Translations under genes and position numbers: made by a program
DNA from: DATDCV01 sp036524155
Lineage (GTDB): Bacteria; Verrucomicrobiota; Verrucomicrobiia; Limisphaerales; UBA8199
Reading direction: 5' to 3'
Assembly: GCA_036524155.1 (NCBI GenBank)
Contig: DATDCV010000693.1
Span: 1-11,421, forward strand
DNA: 11,421 nt
The notes under the pieces: model-generated
What the model saw: only the letters and a program-made list of their open reading frames with translations
Told to the model about the DNA's origin: nothing
Databases searched by the model: none
In this document: positions 1 to 7,023 of the stretch, in pieces
Position numbering within the stretch: the stretch's first letter is position 1
Layout: every line of letters starts with the position of its first letter

Positions 1-46
1 GGCCGAGGGCTTCGGCTGGGTCTATCGACCGCCTTCGACCCCATGA
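1..46 (+). CDS. 3' end of an upstream gene (partial)
   Basis: The reading frame starting at base 2 is open for 14 codons (AEGFGWVYRPPSTP) and stops with TGA at 44-46. That stop overlaps the ATG at 43 of the permease gene in an ATGA arrangement, which is typical of translationally coupled genes. The piece is too short to identify. By position before a permease and an ATPase it could be the periplasmic molybdate/tungstate-binding protein, but that is inference from gene order only. Another cofactor gene is equally possible. Confidence 0.45.
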   Translation, partial: AEGFGWVYRPPSTP

Positions 47-879
47 GGCCCGACGCACTCCCGCCACCCTCGGCCCCAGTCCGCGGCGGGCGCGACTGGC
101 CCTTTTTCGCCGGTTTGGCCATCCTGAGCGGCGTTTACATCCTGCTGATCGTCGCAATGCTGGCCGCCGATCTTTCCTTCACCACGCCGCGTCACCTGGC
201 GCAGGCGCTCGCCAGCCCAGAGATCAGGTATTCGATCAAACTGAGCCTCGTATCCTGCACGCTGACGACTTTGTTATCCCTCTGGGTCGCCGTGCCGACG
301 GGATATCTGATGTCGCGTCACCGGTTCCCGGGCAAGCAGTTGATGGATGCCATCCTGGACATCCCGATCGTGCTCCCGCCGCTGGTGATCGGACTAAGCC
401 TGCTGATTCTTTTCCAAACGCCGCCGGGCCGCGCGCTCCAGCGGGTCGTGCCCGTAACCTATGCGATTCCAAGCGTCATCCTGGCGCAATTTGCCGTCGC
501 GTGCGCTTTCGCGGTAAGGACGATGCTGGTGACGTTTGACCAGATCAGCCCGCGGTGCGAGCAGGTGGCGCTGACCCTGGGTTGTAATCGCGGCCAGGCC
601 TTCTGGCGCGTCGCCGTGCCGGAGGCGCGGCGCGGCATGCTGACGGCGGCCACGCTGGCCTGGGCGCGCTCGCTGGGGGAGTTCGGACCGATCCTCATTT
701 TCTCGGGCGCTACCCGTATGCGGACGGAAGTGTTGCCGACGACCGTGTTTCTCGAATTGAGCATCGGCAATATTGAAGCGGCGGTCGCGGTGTCGCTGAT
801 CATGATCGTCGCCGCGCTGGCGGTGTTGACCATCGCGCGCCTGTTCGGCTTGCGCGCACCGTTGGAGCGGGTGCTGTAG
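43..879 (+). CDS. ABC transporter permease, molybdate/tungstate type (ModB/TupB-like)
   Basis: Inner-membrane channel subunit of an oxyanion importer, 278 residues. Hydrophobic segments lie at about residues 21-42, 62-84, 104-124, 139-163, 199-220 and 243-267. The cytoplasmic EAA loop that docks on the ATPase is at about 173-198 (EQVALTLG, then VAVPEARRG). It is followed by AWARSLGEFGP, a stretch characteristic of ModB/CysT-type permeases. The proline-rich helix DIPIVLPPLVIGLSL at 106-120 is also typical of this group. The first 20 residues are proline- and arginine-rich and cytoplasmic. The ATG at 43 overlaps the stop of the preceding gene, so translation is probably coupled; no Shine-Dalgarno site is evident. 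The ATPase follows after 2 bases. Molybdate, tungstate or less likely sulfate could be the substrate; the E1 gene downstream favours molybdate or tungstate. Confidence 0.88.
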   Translation: MRPDALPPPSAPVRGGRDWPFFAGLAILSGVYILLIVAMLAADLSFTTPRHLAQALASPEIRYSIKLSLVSCTLTTLLSLWVAVPTGYLMSRHRFPGKQLMDAILDIPIVLPPLVIGLSLLILFQTPPGRALQRVVPVTYAIPSVILAQFAVACAFAVRTMLVTFDQISPRCEQVALTLGCNRGQAFWRVAVPEARRGMLTAATLAWARSLGEFGPILIFSGATRMRTEVLPTTVFLELSIGNIEAAVAVSLIMIVAALAVLTIARLFGLRAPLERVL

Positions 880-881
880 CC

Positions 882-1523
882 ATGATCGCGGTGGACCATC
901 TTACGGTACAGGCCGGCGACTTCGCCCTGGAGAACGTCGCCTTCGAGGTTCCCACGGGACAGTATGCCATTTTGATGGGCCGCACCGGGTCGGGCAAAAC
1001 CACTCTGCTGGAGGCGCTGTGCGGTCTCAAGGCAGTCGCGCGCGGCGCGATCCGGCTGAACGGGCGGGACGTCACGCGACTCAAGCCCGCCGAGCGCGGC
1101 ATAGGCTACGTGCCGCAGGATCGCGCGTTGTTCCAAACAATGACCGTGCGCGAACACCTCGCCTTTGCCCTGGTGATTCAAAAGGCGAGCCGCGAAGTCA
1201 TCCGGGAGCGCGTCGCCGAGATGTCCCGGCTGCTGGGCCTCGAGCAACTGCTGGATCGCAGGCCGCACGGCTTGAGCGGCGGAGAAGCGCAACGGGTGGC
1301 ACTGGGTCGCGCGCTTTCAGTTCGGCCCGGCATTCTCTGTCTGGACGAGCCGTTGACGGCGCTGGATGATGAGACCCGGCAAAACATGTGCACTTTGCTG
1401 CGGAACGTGCGGCGGACCACTGGCGTCACGATACTGCACGTGACCCACAATCCCGACGAAGCCGAGCAACTGGCGGACCGAATCCTCTTGTTGCGCAATG
1501 GGAAGGTGGAGCCCCGGGAGTAA
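882..1523 (+). CDS. ABC transporter ATP-binding protein, molybdate/tungstate type
   Basis: Nucleotide-binding subunit that powers the permease encoded just upstream, 213 residues, cytoplasmic face of the membrane. All ABC motifs are visible: Walker A GRTGSGKTT at 33-41, Q-loop glutamine at 79 (YVPQD), signature LSGGEAQR at 131-138, Walker B ILCLDEP at 151-157, D-loop around 160-163 and the switch histidine at 189 (HVTHN). The protein ends soon after the core domain. It lacks the C-terminal mop/TOBE domain of roughly 120-150 residues found in classical ModC (about 350 residues), so in size it is closer to TupC-like tungstate ATPases. The start is 2 bases after the permease stop, indicating one transcript. 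The exact oxyanion cannot be read from the sequence. Confidence 0.9.
   Translation: MIAVDHLTVQAGDFALENVAFEVPTGQYAILMGRTGSGKTTLLEALCGLKAVARGAIRLNGRDVTRLKPAERGIGYVPQDRALFQTMTVREHLAFALVIQKASREVIRERVAEMSRLLGLEQLLDRRPHGLSGGEAQRVALGRALSVRPGILCLDEPLTALDDETRQNMCTLLRNVRRTTGVTILHVTHNPDEAEQLADRILLLRNGKVEPRE
1516..1520 (+). promoter_or_regulatory. Shine-Dalgarno site for the E1-like gene
   Basis: GGGAG lies 7 bases before the GTG at 1528, inside the last codons of the ATPase gene. It is one of only two clear ribosome-binding sites in the window and decides the start in favour of GTG 1528 over ATG 1498. Confidence 0.55.
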
Positions 1524-1527
1524 CATC

Positions 1528-2304
1528 GTGAACAAACCAACCACCACCGGCTTGAAGTCGAACCAATCTCTGACCGACCTCGAGCGCCAGGTTTACGAGT
1601 GGCAAATGTGGGTCGATGGTTTTGGCGAGGAAGGCCAGCGGCGGCTCAAGGGCGCTTCTGTGCTCATCTCGCGCTGCGGCGGGGTCGGCGGCGCGCTCGC
1701 TCTCGAGTTGGCCGCCGCGGGGGTTGGAAGAATCATCCTGGCCCACGGCGGCAACCTGAAACCGTCTGACCTCAACCGCCAGATATTAATGACGCAGGAC
1801 TGGCTGGGCCGGCCGCGCGTCGAATGCGCCGCCCAACGGTTGCGCGCGCTGAATCCGCGCCTGGAGGTCGTGGCGGTGCCCGAGAACATTTCAGAAACCA
1901 ACGTCGCGCGCCTGGTTGAACAGGCCGACGTCGTGGCAGATTGCGCGCCGCTGTTTGAAGAACGCCTCCTGATGAATCGTGAGGCGAACCGCCAGCGAAA
2001 GCCCATGGTAGAATCCGCCGTCTATGAACTGGAGGCCCAAATTACGTCGATCGTTCCCGGTCAAACGCCTTGCCTCGCCTGCGCATGTCCCGAACCGCCA
2101 GCCGATTGGCGGCGGCAGTTCCCGGTTTTCGGCGCGGTCGCGGGCGTGGTCGGATGCCTGGGTGCGATGGAGGTGATCAAGCTGCTGACAGGTCTGGGCC
2201 GGCCGTTGCTTGCCAGGCTGCTGGCCTGCGATCTGCGGACCATGTCCTTCCGCACCGTCAAAACGGCGCGCCGCGTGGATTGCGAAGTTTGCGGAAAAGG
2301 CTAG
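1528..2304 (+). CDS. MoeB/ThiF/HesA-family E1-like adenylyltransferase
   Basis: Likely activates the C-terminal Gly-Gly of a small sulfur-carrier protein (MoaD- or ThiS-like) by adenylation with ATP. This is the step before thiocarboxylate formation in molybdopterin or thiamin synthesis. With the GTG start the protein has 258 residues. Visible elements are the glycine-rich nucleotide loop CGGVGG at 50-55, LNRQ with the conserved arginine at 84, the Asp at 138 (VADCAPLFEER), and two zinc CxxC pairs at C182/C185 and C252/C255. The C-terminal GVVGCLGAMEVIKLLTG stretch is typical of the family. The GTG at 1528 is preferred because GGGAG (1516-1520) sits 7 bases upstream; an ATG at 1498 would overlap the ATPase gene by 26 bases. 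No cysteine is seen in the crossover-loop position ahead of FGAVAGVVG, where many relatives have one. Context supports a pterin-cofactor role; ThiF-type thiamin function is the alternative. Confidence 0.88.
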   Translation: MNKPTTTGLKSNQSLTDLERQVYEWQMWVDGFGEEGQRRLKGASVLISRCGGVGGALALELAAAGVGRIILAHGGNLKPSDLNRQILMTQDWLGRPRVECAAQRLRALNPRLEVVAVPENISETNVARLVEQADVVADCAPLFEERLLMNREANRQRKPMVESAVYELEAQITSIVPGQTPCLACACPEPPADWRRQFPVFGAVAGVVGCLGAMEVIKLLTGLGRPLLARLLACDLRTMSFRTVKTARRVDCEVCGKG

Positions 2305-2396
2305 CCTATTGCCGACGGTTTGAAATACTCGATGACGACATTCTGCGCGGCAGAAACTGCTTGAATCCCGCCGTGGATCGGTACCTTTTGATTCGT

Positions 2397-3362
2397 ATGA
2401 AAGCAGGAGTTTTCACGGTCATCCTCGGTTCCATGCCCTTCGAAAAAGCGCTCGACTACGCGGCGTCCCATGGTTTCCAAGCTGTGGAAATCGGCGTGGG
2501 GGGATGGGCCGGCACGGCCCATTGCGACCCGGATGCGCTTCTCGCGAGCGCCCGCAAGACCAAGGAGTTCCTCAACGCGGTCGCTTCACGCGGACTCGAG
2601 ATCTCATCATTAAACGTCGCCGGCAACCCGATTCATCCGAACCGAAAAATGGCTCGGGCGCACGACGCGGATTTTCGCCGGGGAGTCCGTCTCGCGCGAA
2701 AGCTGGGGGTCGAGGTCCTCACCACCTTCAGCGGGTGTCCCGGGGGCGCGCCTTCGGACACCCAGCCGAACTGGGTGACCTGCCCCTGGCCACCGGATTA
2801 CCTCGAAATCCTCGACTACCAATGGAAGAAGGCAGTGATCCCCTATTGGCGGCGGACGTTGGAGTTTGTTCGAAAGAACGGTCCGCGCAAAATCGCGCTC
2901 GAAATGCACCCCGGGTTCGTGGTCTATAACCCGGAAACACTGCTGAGGCTGCGCGCCGCCGCGGGGCCGGAGCTCGGCGCTAACTTCGACCCCTCGCACC
3001 TGTTCTGGCAGGGGATCGATCCCTGCGCCGCGGTGCGCGCGCTCAAGGGAGCCATTTGGCATGTTCACATGAAGGACACTCAGGTCCAGCAATGGAACTC
3101 GACCGTCAACGGCGTGCTGGACACGAAGCATTATTCCGACGAGCTAAACCGCGCGTGGATCTTCCGCACGGTGGGCTACGGCAACCCGCGCCGGTTCTGG
3201 TGCGACTTCATCTCAACCCTGCGCCTGGTCGGCTATGACGGAACGCTCTCGATCGAACACGAAGACAGTCTCATGAGCCCTCGCGAAGGGCTGGAAAAGG
3301 CGCTGCGGTTTCTGAAGGGAATCCTGATGGAGGAGCCAAGAGGCAAAGTTACCTGGGCTTGA
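2397..3362 (+). CDS. Sugar phosphate isomerase/epimerase family protein (xylose-isomerase-like TIM barrel)
   Basis: Probable metal-dependent isomerase or epimerase acting on a sugar, keto-sugar or cyclitol; 321 residues, cytoplasmic (no signal peptide). The opening MKAGVFTVILGSM followed by ALDYAASHGFQAVEIGVGG is the first strand and helix of the AP-endonuclease-2/IolE-like barrel. Likely metal ligands are E169 (IALEMHPG), D198 and H201 (NFDPSHL), H222/H224 (WHVHMKD) and E287 (SIEHED), in the family's usual order. ATG 2397 is preferred: the open frame extends upstream into the E1 gene, but that extension resembles no protein, and the barrel starts exactly at this methionine. GTG at 2373 is a possible alternative. 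A 92-base gap separates it from the molybdate/tungstate genes, so it probably starts a new operon. The kinase follows after 6 bases. The substrate cannot be assigned. Confidence 0.85.
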   Translation: MKAGVFTVILGSMPFEKALDYAASHGFQAVEIGVGGWAGTAHCDPDALLASARKTKEFLNAVASRGLEISSLNVAGNPIHPNRKMARAHDADFRRGVRLARKLGVEVLTTFSGCPGGAPSDTQPNWVTCPWPPDYLEILDYQWKKAVIPYWRRTLEFVRKNGPRKIALEMHPGFVVYNPETLLRLRAAAGPELGANFDPSHLFWQGIDPCAAVRALKGAIWHVHMKDTQVQQWNSTVNGVLDTKHYSDELNRAWIFRTVGYGNPRRFWCDFISTLRLVGYDGTLSIEHEDSLMSPREGLEKALRFLKGILMEEPRGKVTWA

Positions 3363-3368
3363 TCAGGA

Positions 3369-4301
3369 ATGAAGCCGGCCGCGCGGAAAGCAAAACGGTT
3401 CGATGTGTTGGGGCTGGGCTGCGCCGCGGTGGACGACCTGCTGTTCGTTTCGAGCTTCCCGTCCGCCGACGAAAAGGTGCGGGTCGAACGGACCGGACGC
3501 CGTTTCGGCGGGCTGACTGGCGTAGCGCTGGTTACGGCTGCCCGCGCCGGCGCCTGCTGCGCCTATGGCGGCTGCCTCGGCACCGATGAGTTCTCGGAAT
3601 ACGCCGCCCGCTATTTGACCCGCGAGGGAATTGATGTTTCGCATGCGCCGCGGCTATCGGATGCGCGAGTAGTGCACTCGGTCGTTGTCGTGGGCAACGA
3701 CAACGGGAGCCGGAACATTTTTTTCGAGGGCCACGGCAGGATCGGCGCCCACGACAGCAAGCCAGGCGAGGAAATCATACGGCAGTCGAGGGTGCTCTTC
3801 CTGGACCAATGGGGCATGGGGGGTAACCTGCGAGCGGCGCGCATCGCGCGGTCGGCGGGCGTGGCGATCATTGCGGATTTCGAGGATGCGGCCAGTCCGC
3901 TCTTCCCCGAGGTGCTGGCACTGGTGGATCATCTGGTTCTGGGCGAGAAGTTCGCCATGCAGATCACGGGCCGGCCGGATGCCGCCAGCGCGGCCCGGGA
4001 GCTGTGGCGCGCCGACCGCACTGCGGTTGTCGTAACCTGTGGCGCGCGTGGTTGCTGGGCCGTGTCGGCCGAGACTGGACCGAACGCCGTCCATCATGCC
4101 GCCTTCGTCGTGAAAGCCGCTGACACGACCGGCTGCGGCGATGTTTTCCACGGCGCCTACGCCGCCAGCCTGGTCCGAGGTGATCCATGCGCGGAACGAA
4201 TCCGTTTTGCCGCCGCCGCTGCTGCCTTGAAAGCGAAGACCGGGGAAATTCCGCGGTTCAATGATATTCAGCGGTTTCTCGGCGAGCAACCGTTTGATTA
4301 A
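3369..4301 (+). CDS. PfkB-family carbohydrate kinase
   Basis: ATP-dependent sugar kinase of the ribokinase fold, 310 residues, cytoplasmic. The C-terminal signature DTTGCGDVFHGAY at 252-264 contains the anion hole and catalytic base D258. The N-terminal region VLGLGCAAVDDLLFV and the glycine-rich stretch GGLTGVALVTAARAGA at 47-62 form the substrate side. In the latter, the usual asparagine of the GGxxxN pattern is absent, hinting at an altered substrate pocket. The DVFHGA ending, as I recall, is shared with sulfofructose kinase YihV, but this alone does not assign the substrate. It starts 6 bases after the isomerase and ends 2 bases before the uronate-isomerase-like gene, so the three are probably co-translated. 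It would phosphorylate the sugar released by the neighbouring isomerases. Confidence 0.88.
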   Translation: MKPAARKAKRFDVLGLGCAAVDDLLFVSSFPSADEKVRVERTGRRFGGLTGVALVTAARAGACCAYGGCLGTDEFSEYAARYLTREGIDVSHAPRLSDARVVHSVVVVGNDNGSRNIFFEGHGRIGAHDSKPGEEIIRQSRVLFLDQWGMGGNLRAARIARSAGVAIIADFEDAASPLFPEVLALVDHLVLGEKFAMQITGRPDAASAARELWRADRTAVVVTCGARGCWAVSAETGPNAVHHAAFVVKAADTTGCGDVFHGAYAASLVRGDPCAERIRFAAAAAALKAKTGEIPRFNDIQRFLGEQPFD

Positions 4302-4303
4302 TT

Positions 4304-5662
4304 ATGAACACACTTAGCGTTGCTGATTCTCTCGAAAACGCCCTGAGCGCAGTCCCCATCCTGGACGTTCATACCCATCTTTGCGGCCCGAAGCTGGCCG
4401 CGCGCGGACTGCACGACATCCTGCTGTATCACATGGTTGTCAGCGACCTTTACTCGGCCGGTTGCCCGAGTGGGGCGCGCCTGACGCAATTTCCCAACTG
4501 GGCGGGCAAAAAGGAGGCGCACCAGCGCATTGGGGAGGCCTTGCCGTTCCTCCGCTATATCCAAAACACCAGCGGCTGGTGGGGCGTGCGCATCATATTG
4601 CGCGATCTCTACAACTGGACCGAACCCATTACCTTCAATAATTGGCGGCGGCTCGACGACCTGGTTCGCGAGCGGGCCGACGATGGCGCCTGGGCGCGCT
4701 CCGTCCTCAAGCGCGCCAACATCCAGCGCACGTGCGCCGAGTATTGCCGGCGCGGGAAAGGCGAAGCGGACGACATCCTCCAGTACTCGCTCGAATGGGG
4801 CATGTTCATGCGCACGCAATGGGGCGAGTACGATACGGCGGTGTATGACCTCGAACGCGCCTGGGGCCACCCGCCGGAAGCGCCCGTCGCCATCCTCGGC
4901 GGCCAGGCGCGACCGTCGGCCCACCGCACGATCAAAACCATCGATGACGTCCATGCAGCCATCAAGCATTACATCGAGGCTATTCCCTACGAACAGGTGG
5001 TTTCCACGGCGATGGGGATTTCGTCGGACATCGACTATCGGCTGCCCACCGACGACGAAATGGCGGCGGCGCTAAAACGTCGGTCGCAGGCGGGACCAGC
5101 CGAGCGCGATATTTATGCTGCCTATATCGGGGAGGCATTCCTGGCGGCCCTCGAAAAGCACGGAGAGGAGATCCTCTTCCAGTTCAGCCTGGGAGCTGAG
5201 CCGCTGCCGTTCGAAACGGCGAGCCGGATTTCGCAAAAAACACTCGCCCAACTTGGTCAGATTGTCGCCCGGCACCCGGAGCTCCGTTTTCAATGCTTCG
5301 TCTCGAGTCGCCACGCCGACCAGACCTTGTGCACTTTTTGCCGCGAATTGCCCAACTTCAGCCTGGCGGGATTTTGGTGGCACAGTTTCTTCCCCGCCGC
5401 GATCCGCCACGTCCTGGCCGAGCGCCTGGACATGGTCCCCGTCAACAAGCAGGTCGGGTTCTTCTCCGACGCTTATGTGGTCGAATGGTCTTACGCCAAG
5501 ACGGTGATCGTGCGCAAACAGATGGCGCGCGTCCTCGCGGAGAAAGTGGTTCAGGGCCAATATTCGATGGAGGATGCGCTCCAGATTGCGCGCGAGCTGC
5601 TCTTTGAAACACCCCGGTCGTTATGCGGCATGACGCCGACTGCTGGCAAAGCGAAAGCTTGA
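4304..5662 (+). CDS. Glucuronate/uronate isomerase-like amidohydrolase-superfamily protein
   Basis: 452 residues, cytoplasmic, most like the uronate isomerase branch (UxaC, COG1904-type) of the amidohydrolase superfamily, which interconverts aldo- and keto-uronates. The metal-binding HxH is at H23/H25 in ILDVHTHLCGP. GLHDILLYHMVV at 35-46 resembles the UxaC helix carrying an active-site histidine (here H43). The C-terminal VGFFSDAYVVEWSYAKT at 384-400 probably supplies the metal-binding aspartate (D389). Where uronate isomerases usually read QLHIGA, this protein has QFSLGA at 293-298, so a conserved histidine appears to be serine. Overall similarity looks low, so the reaction may not be uronate isomerisation; a hydrolase or lactonase is possible. 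The gene sits 2 bases after the kinase and 5 bases before the oxidoreductase, in the same operon. Confidence 0.7.
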   Translation: MNTLSVADSLENALSAVPILDVHTHLCGPKLAARGLHDILLYHMVVSDLYSAGCPSGARLTQFPNWAGKKEAHQRIGEALPFLRYIQNTSGWWGVRIILRDLYNWTEPITFNNWRRLDDLVRERADDGAWARSVLKRANIQRTCAEYCRRGKGEADDILQYSLEWGMFMRTQWGEYDTAVYDLERAWGHPPEAPVAILGGQARPSAHRTIKTIDDVHAAIKHYIEAIPYEQVVSTAMGISSDIDYRLPTDDEMAAALKRRSQAGPAERDIYAAYIGEAFLAALEKHGEEILFQFSLGAEPLPFETASRISQKTLAQLGQIVARHPELRFQCFVSSRHADQTLCTFCRELPNFSLAGFWWHSFFPAAIRHVLAERLDMVPVNKQVGFFSDAYVVEWSYAKTVIVRKQMARVLAEKVVQGQYSMEDALQIARELLFETPRSLCGMTPTAGKAKA

Positions 5663-5667
5663 AACCT

Positions 5668-6966
5668 ATGCAAACGCGCCGCCAATTCATCAAAGACTCG
5701 AGCGCCATAGCCGGAGCCGCGGGCCTGGGCCTCGCTCTAAGTCCGCGCGTTTTCGGCCAAGCAACCGCGGCGGCTGACCGCGTGGTCTTTGGCCTCATCG
5801 GTTGCGGCACCATGGGCCGCGAAAACATGCGCCACTTCCTGAAGCTCAATCAGCCGGTGGCCGCCGTATGCGACGTGGACGCCGCGCACCTGGATCGGGC
5901 CGCCGCCGAAGTGGTCCAGGCCGGCCAACCGGCGCCGAAAAAGTACAAAGACTTCCGGCAATTGCTCGACCGGAAAGACATTGATGCCGTGATCATCGGC
6001 ACTCCCGATCATTGGCACGCCTTGCCGTTCATCGCCGCCTGCGAGGCCGGAAAGGACATCTATTGCGAGAAACCGATCTCGCACAACATCGTGGAAGCCA
6101 GGGCGATGGTCGGCGCCGCGCGCCATTTCCGGCGGGTAGTGCAGATCGGCACCTGGCAGCGCAGCATGAAACATTTCCAGGACGCCATCGAGTTTGTGCG
6201 TTCCGGGAAAATGGGGAAAATCAATTTGTGTCGCGCCTGGATGTGCCACTATTTGCCTGACATCGGGCGGCAGGCGCCGCAGGCGCCGCCTCCGGAACTC
6301 GACTGGGACTTCTGGCTCGGCCCGGCCCCCAAACGGCCATACCAGCCCAACCGCTGCCATGAGCACTGGCGCTGGTTTTTTGACACGGGCGGCAGCCTGA
6401 TGAGCGATTGGGGCGTCCACATGATCGACATCGTGCTCTTGGGCATGCAGGAGACCGATCCGGTGAGCATCGTGGCGACGGGCGGAAAGCTGGCTACCAA
6501 CGACGACCGGGATACGCCTGACACTCTCGAAGTCAGTTATCGTTTCCCCAGGTGGGTGCTGAACTGGGAACATCGCTTCAACAACCCCCGCGGCCTGGAC
6601 GGCGGCAAAGAGCACGGGGCCGAGTTTATCGGCGACAATGGTTCATTGATGGTGGACCGCAGCGGTTACAGGTTCTATCCCTGGCCCCCGGACCGCGAAG
6701 GGCCACCGCCTTCTCAATGGTCCGACAGCACGCATTGGCAGAACTTCCTTGATTGCGTGCGCAGTCGCAAGAAGCCCGCGTCCGATATCGAATCGATGGC
6801 CAAGACCACGATAATCTGCCACTTGGGCAATGTCGCCTTCCAGAGCGGCAGGATTCTCAAGTGGGATGCGCAGAAACAGGACGTGACCGACCATCGCGAC
6901 GTGAAACACTGCGTTTCTTATGAGCGCGAATACCGAAGCCCCTGGAAACTCAAGCTTTATAGTTGA
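5668..6966 (+). CDS. Tat-exported Gfo/Idh/MocA-family oxidoreductase
   Basis: Probable NAD(P)-dependent dehydrogenase of a sugar, glycoside or cyclitol, 432 residues from the ATG at 5668. The N-terminus TRRQFIKDSSAIAGAAGLGL is a twin-arginine signal, with likely cleavage near VFGQA (27-31), so the folded, cofactor-loaded enzyme should act in the periplasm. The Rossmann loop GLIGCGTMG is at 42-50, and the family hallmark EKP at 134-136 follows GTPDHWHALP. The substrate-side motif GGSLMSDWGVHMIDI at 241-255 contains the probable active-site H251. ATG 5668 is chosen over an in-frame ATG at 5623, because the latter lies in the preceding gene and would bury the Tat signal. The signal type and length match the large exported Gfo/Idh paralogue families of Planctomycetes and Verrucomicrobia. 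It is the fourth gene of the operon. Confidence 0.9.
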   Translation: MQTRRQFIKDSSAIAGAAGLGLALSPRVFGQATAAADRVVFGLIGCGTMGRENMRHFLKLNQPVAAVCDVDAAHLDRAAAEVVQAGQPAPKKYKDFRQLLDRKDIDAVIIGTPDHWHALPFIAACEAGKDIYCEKPISHNIVEARAMVGAARHFRRVVQIGTWQRSMKHFQDAIEFVRSGKMGKINLCRAWMCHYLPDIGRQAPQAPPPELDWDFWLGPAPKRPYQPNRCHEHWRWFFDTGGSLMSDWGVHMIDIVLLGMQETDPVSIVATGGKLATNDDRDTPDTLEVSYRFPRWVLNWEHRFNNPRGLDGGKEHGAEFIGDNGSLMVDRSGYRFYPWPPDREGPPPSQWSDSTHWQNFLDCVRSRKKPASDIESMAKTTIICHLGNVAFQSGRILKWDAQKQDVTDHRDVKHCVSYEREYRSPWKLKLYS

Positions 6967-7023
6967 GACCCGGAAGGGCGAAGAGCGCACCACGGAAATC
7001 CGCGCAGTGAAGAACAACGAGGC

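Noticed and set aside
459..1292. Minus-strand open frame of 277 codons
   Set aside because: It is antisense to the permease and the ATPase, both with strong motifs. Its product is low in structure and has no domain.
2070..2396. Long in-frame extension upstream of the sugar isomerase start
   Set aside because: It overlaps the E1 gene in another frame, is arginine-rich with no family resemblance, and the TIM barrel begins cleanly at ATG 2397.
2305..2396. Sigma-70 promoter upstream of the sugar operon
   Set aside because: TTGAAA at 2320-2325 resembles a -35 box, but no acceptable -10 lies 16-18 bases downstream.
5737..6615. Minus-strand open frame of 292 codons
   Set aside because: It is antisense to the Gfo/Idh/MocA gene and has no recognisable domain.
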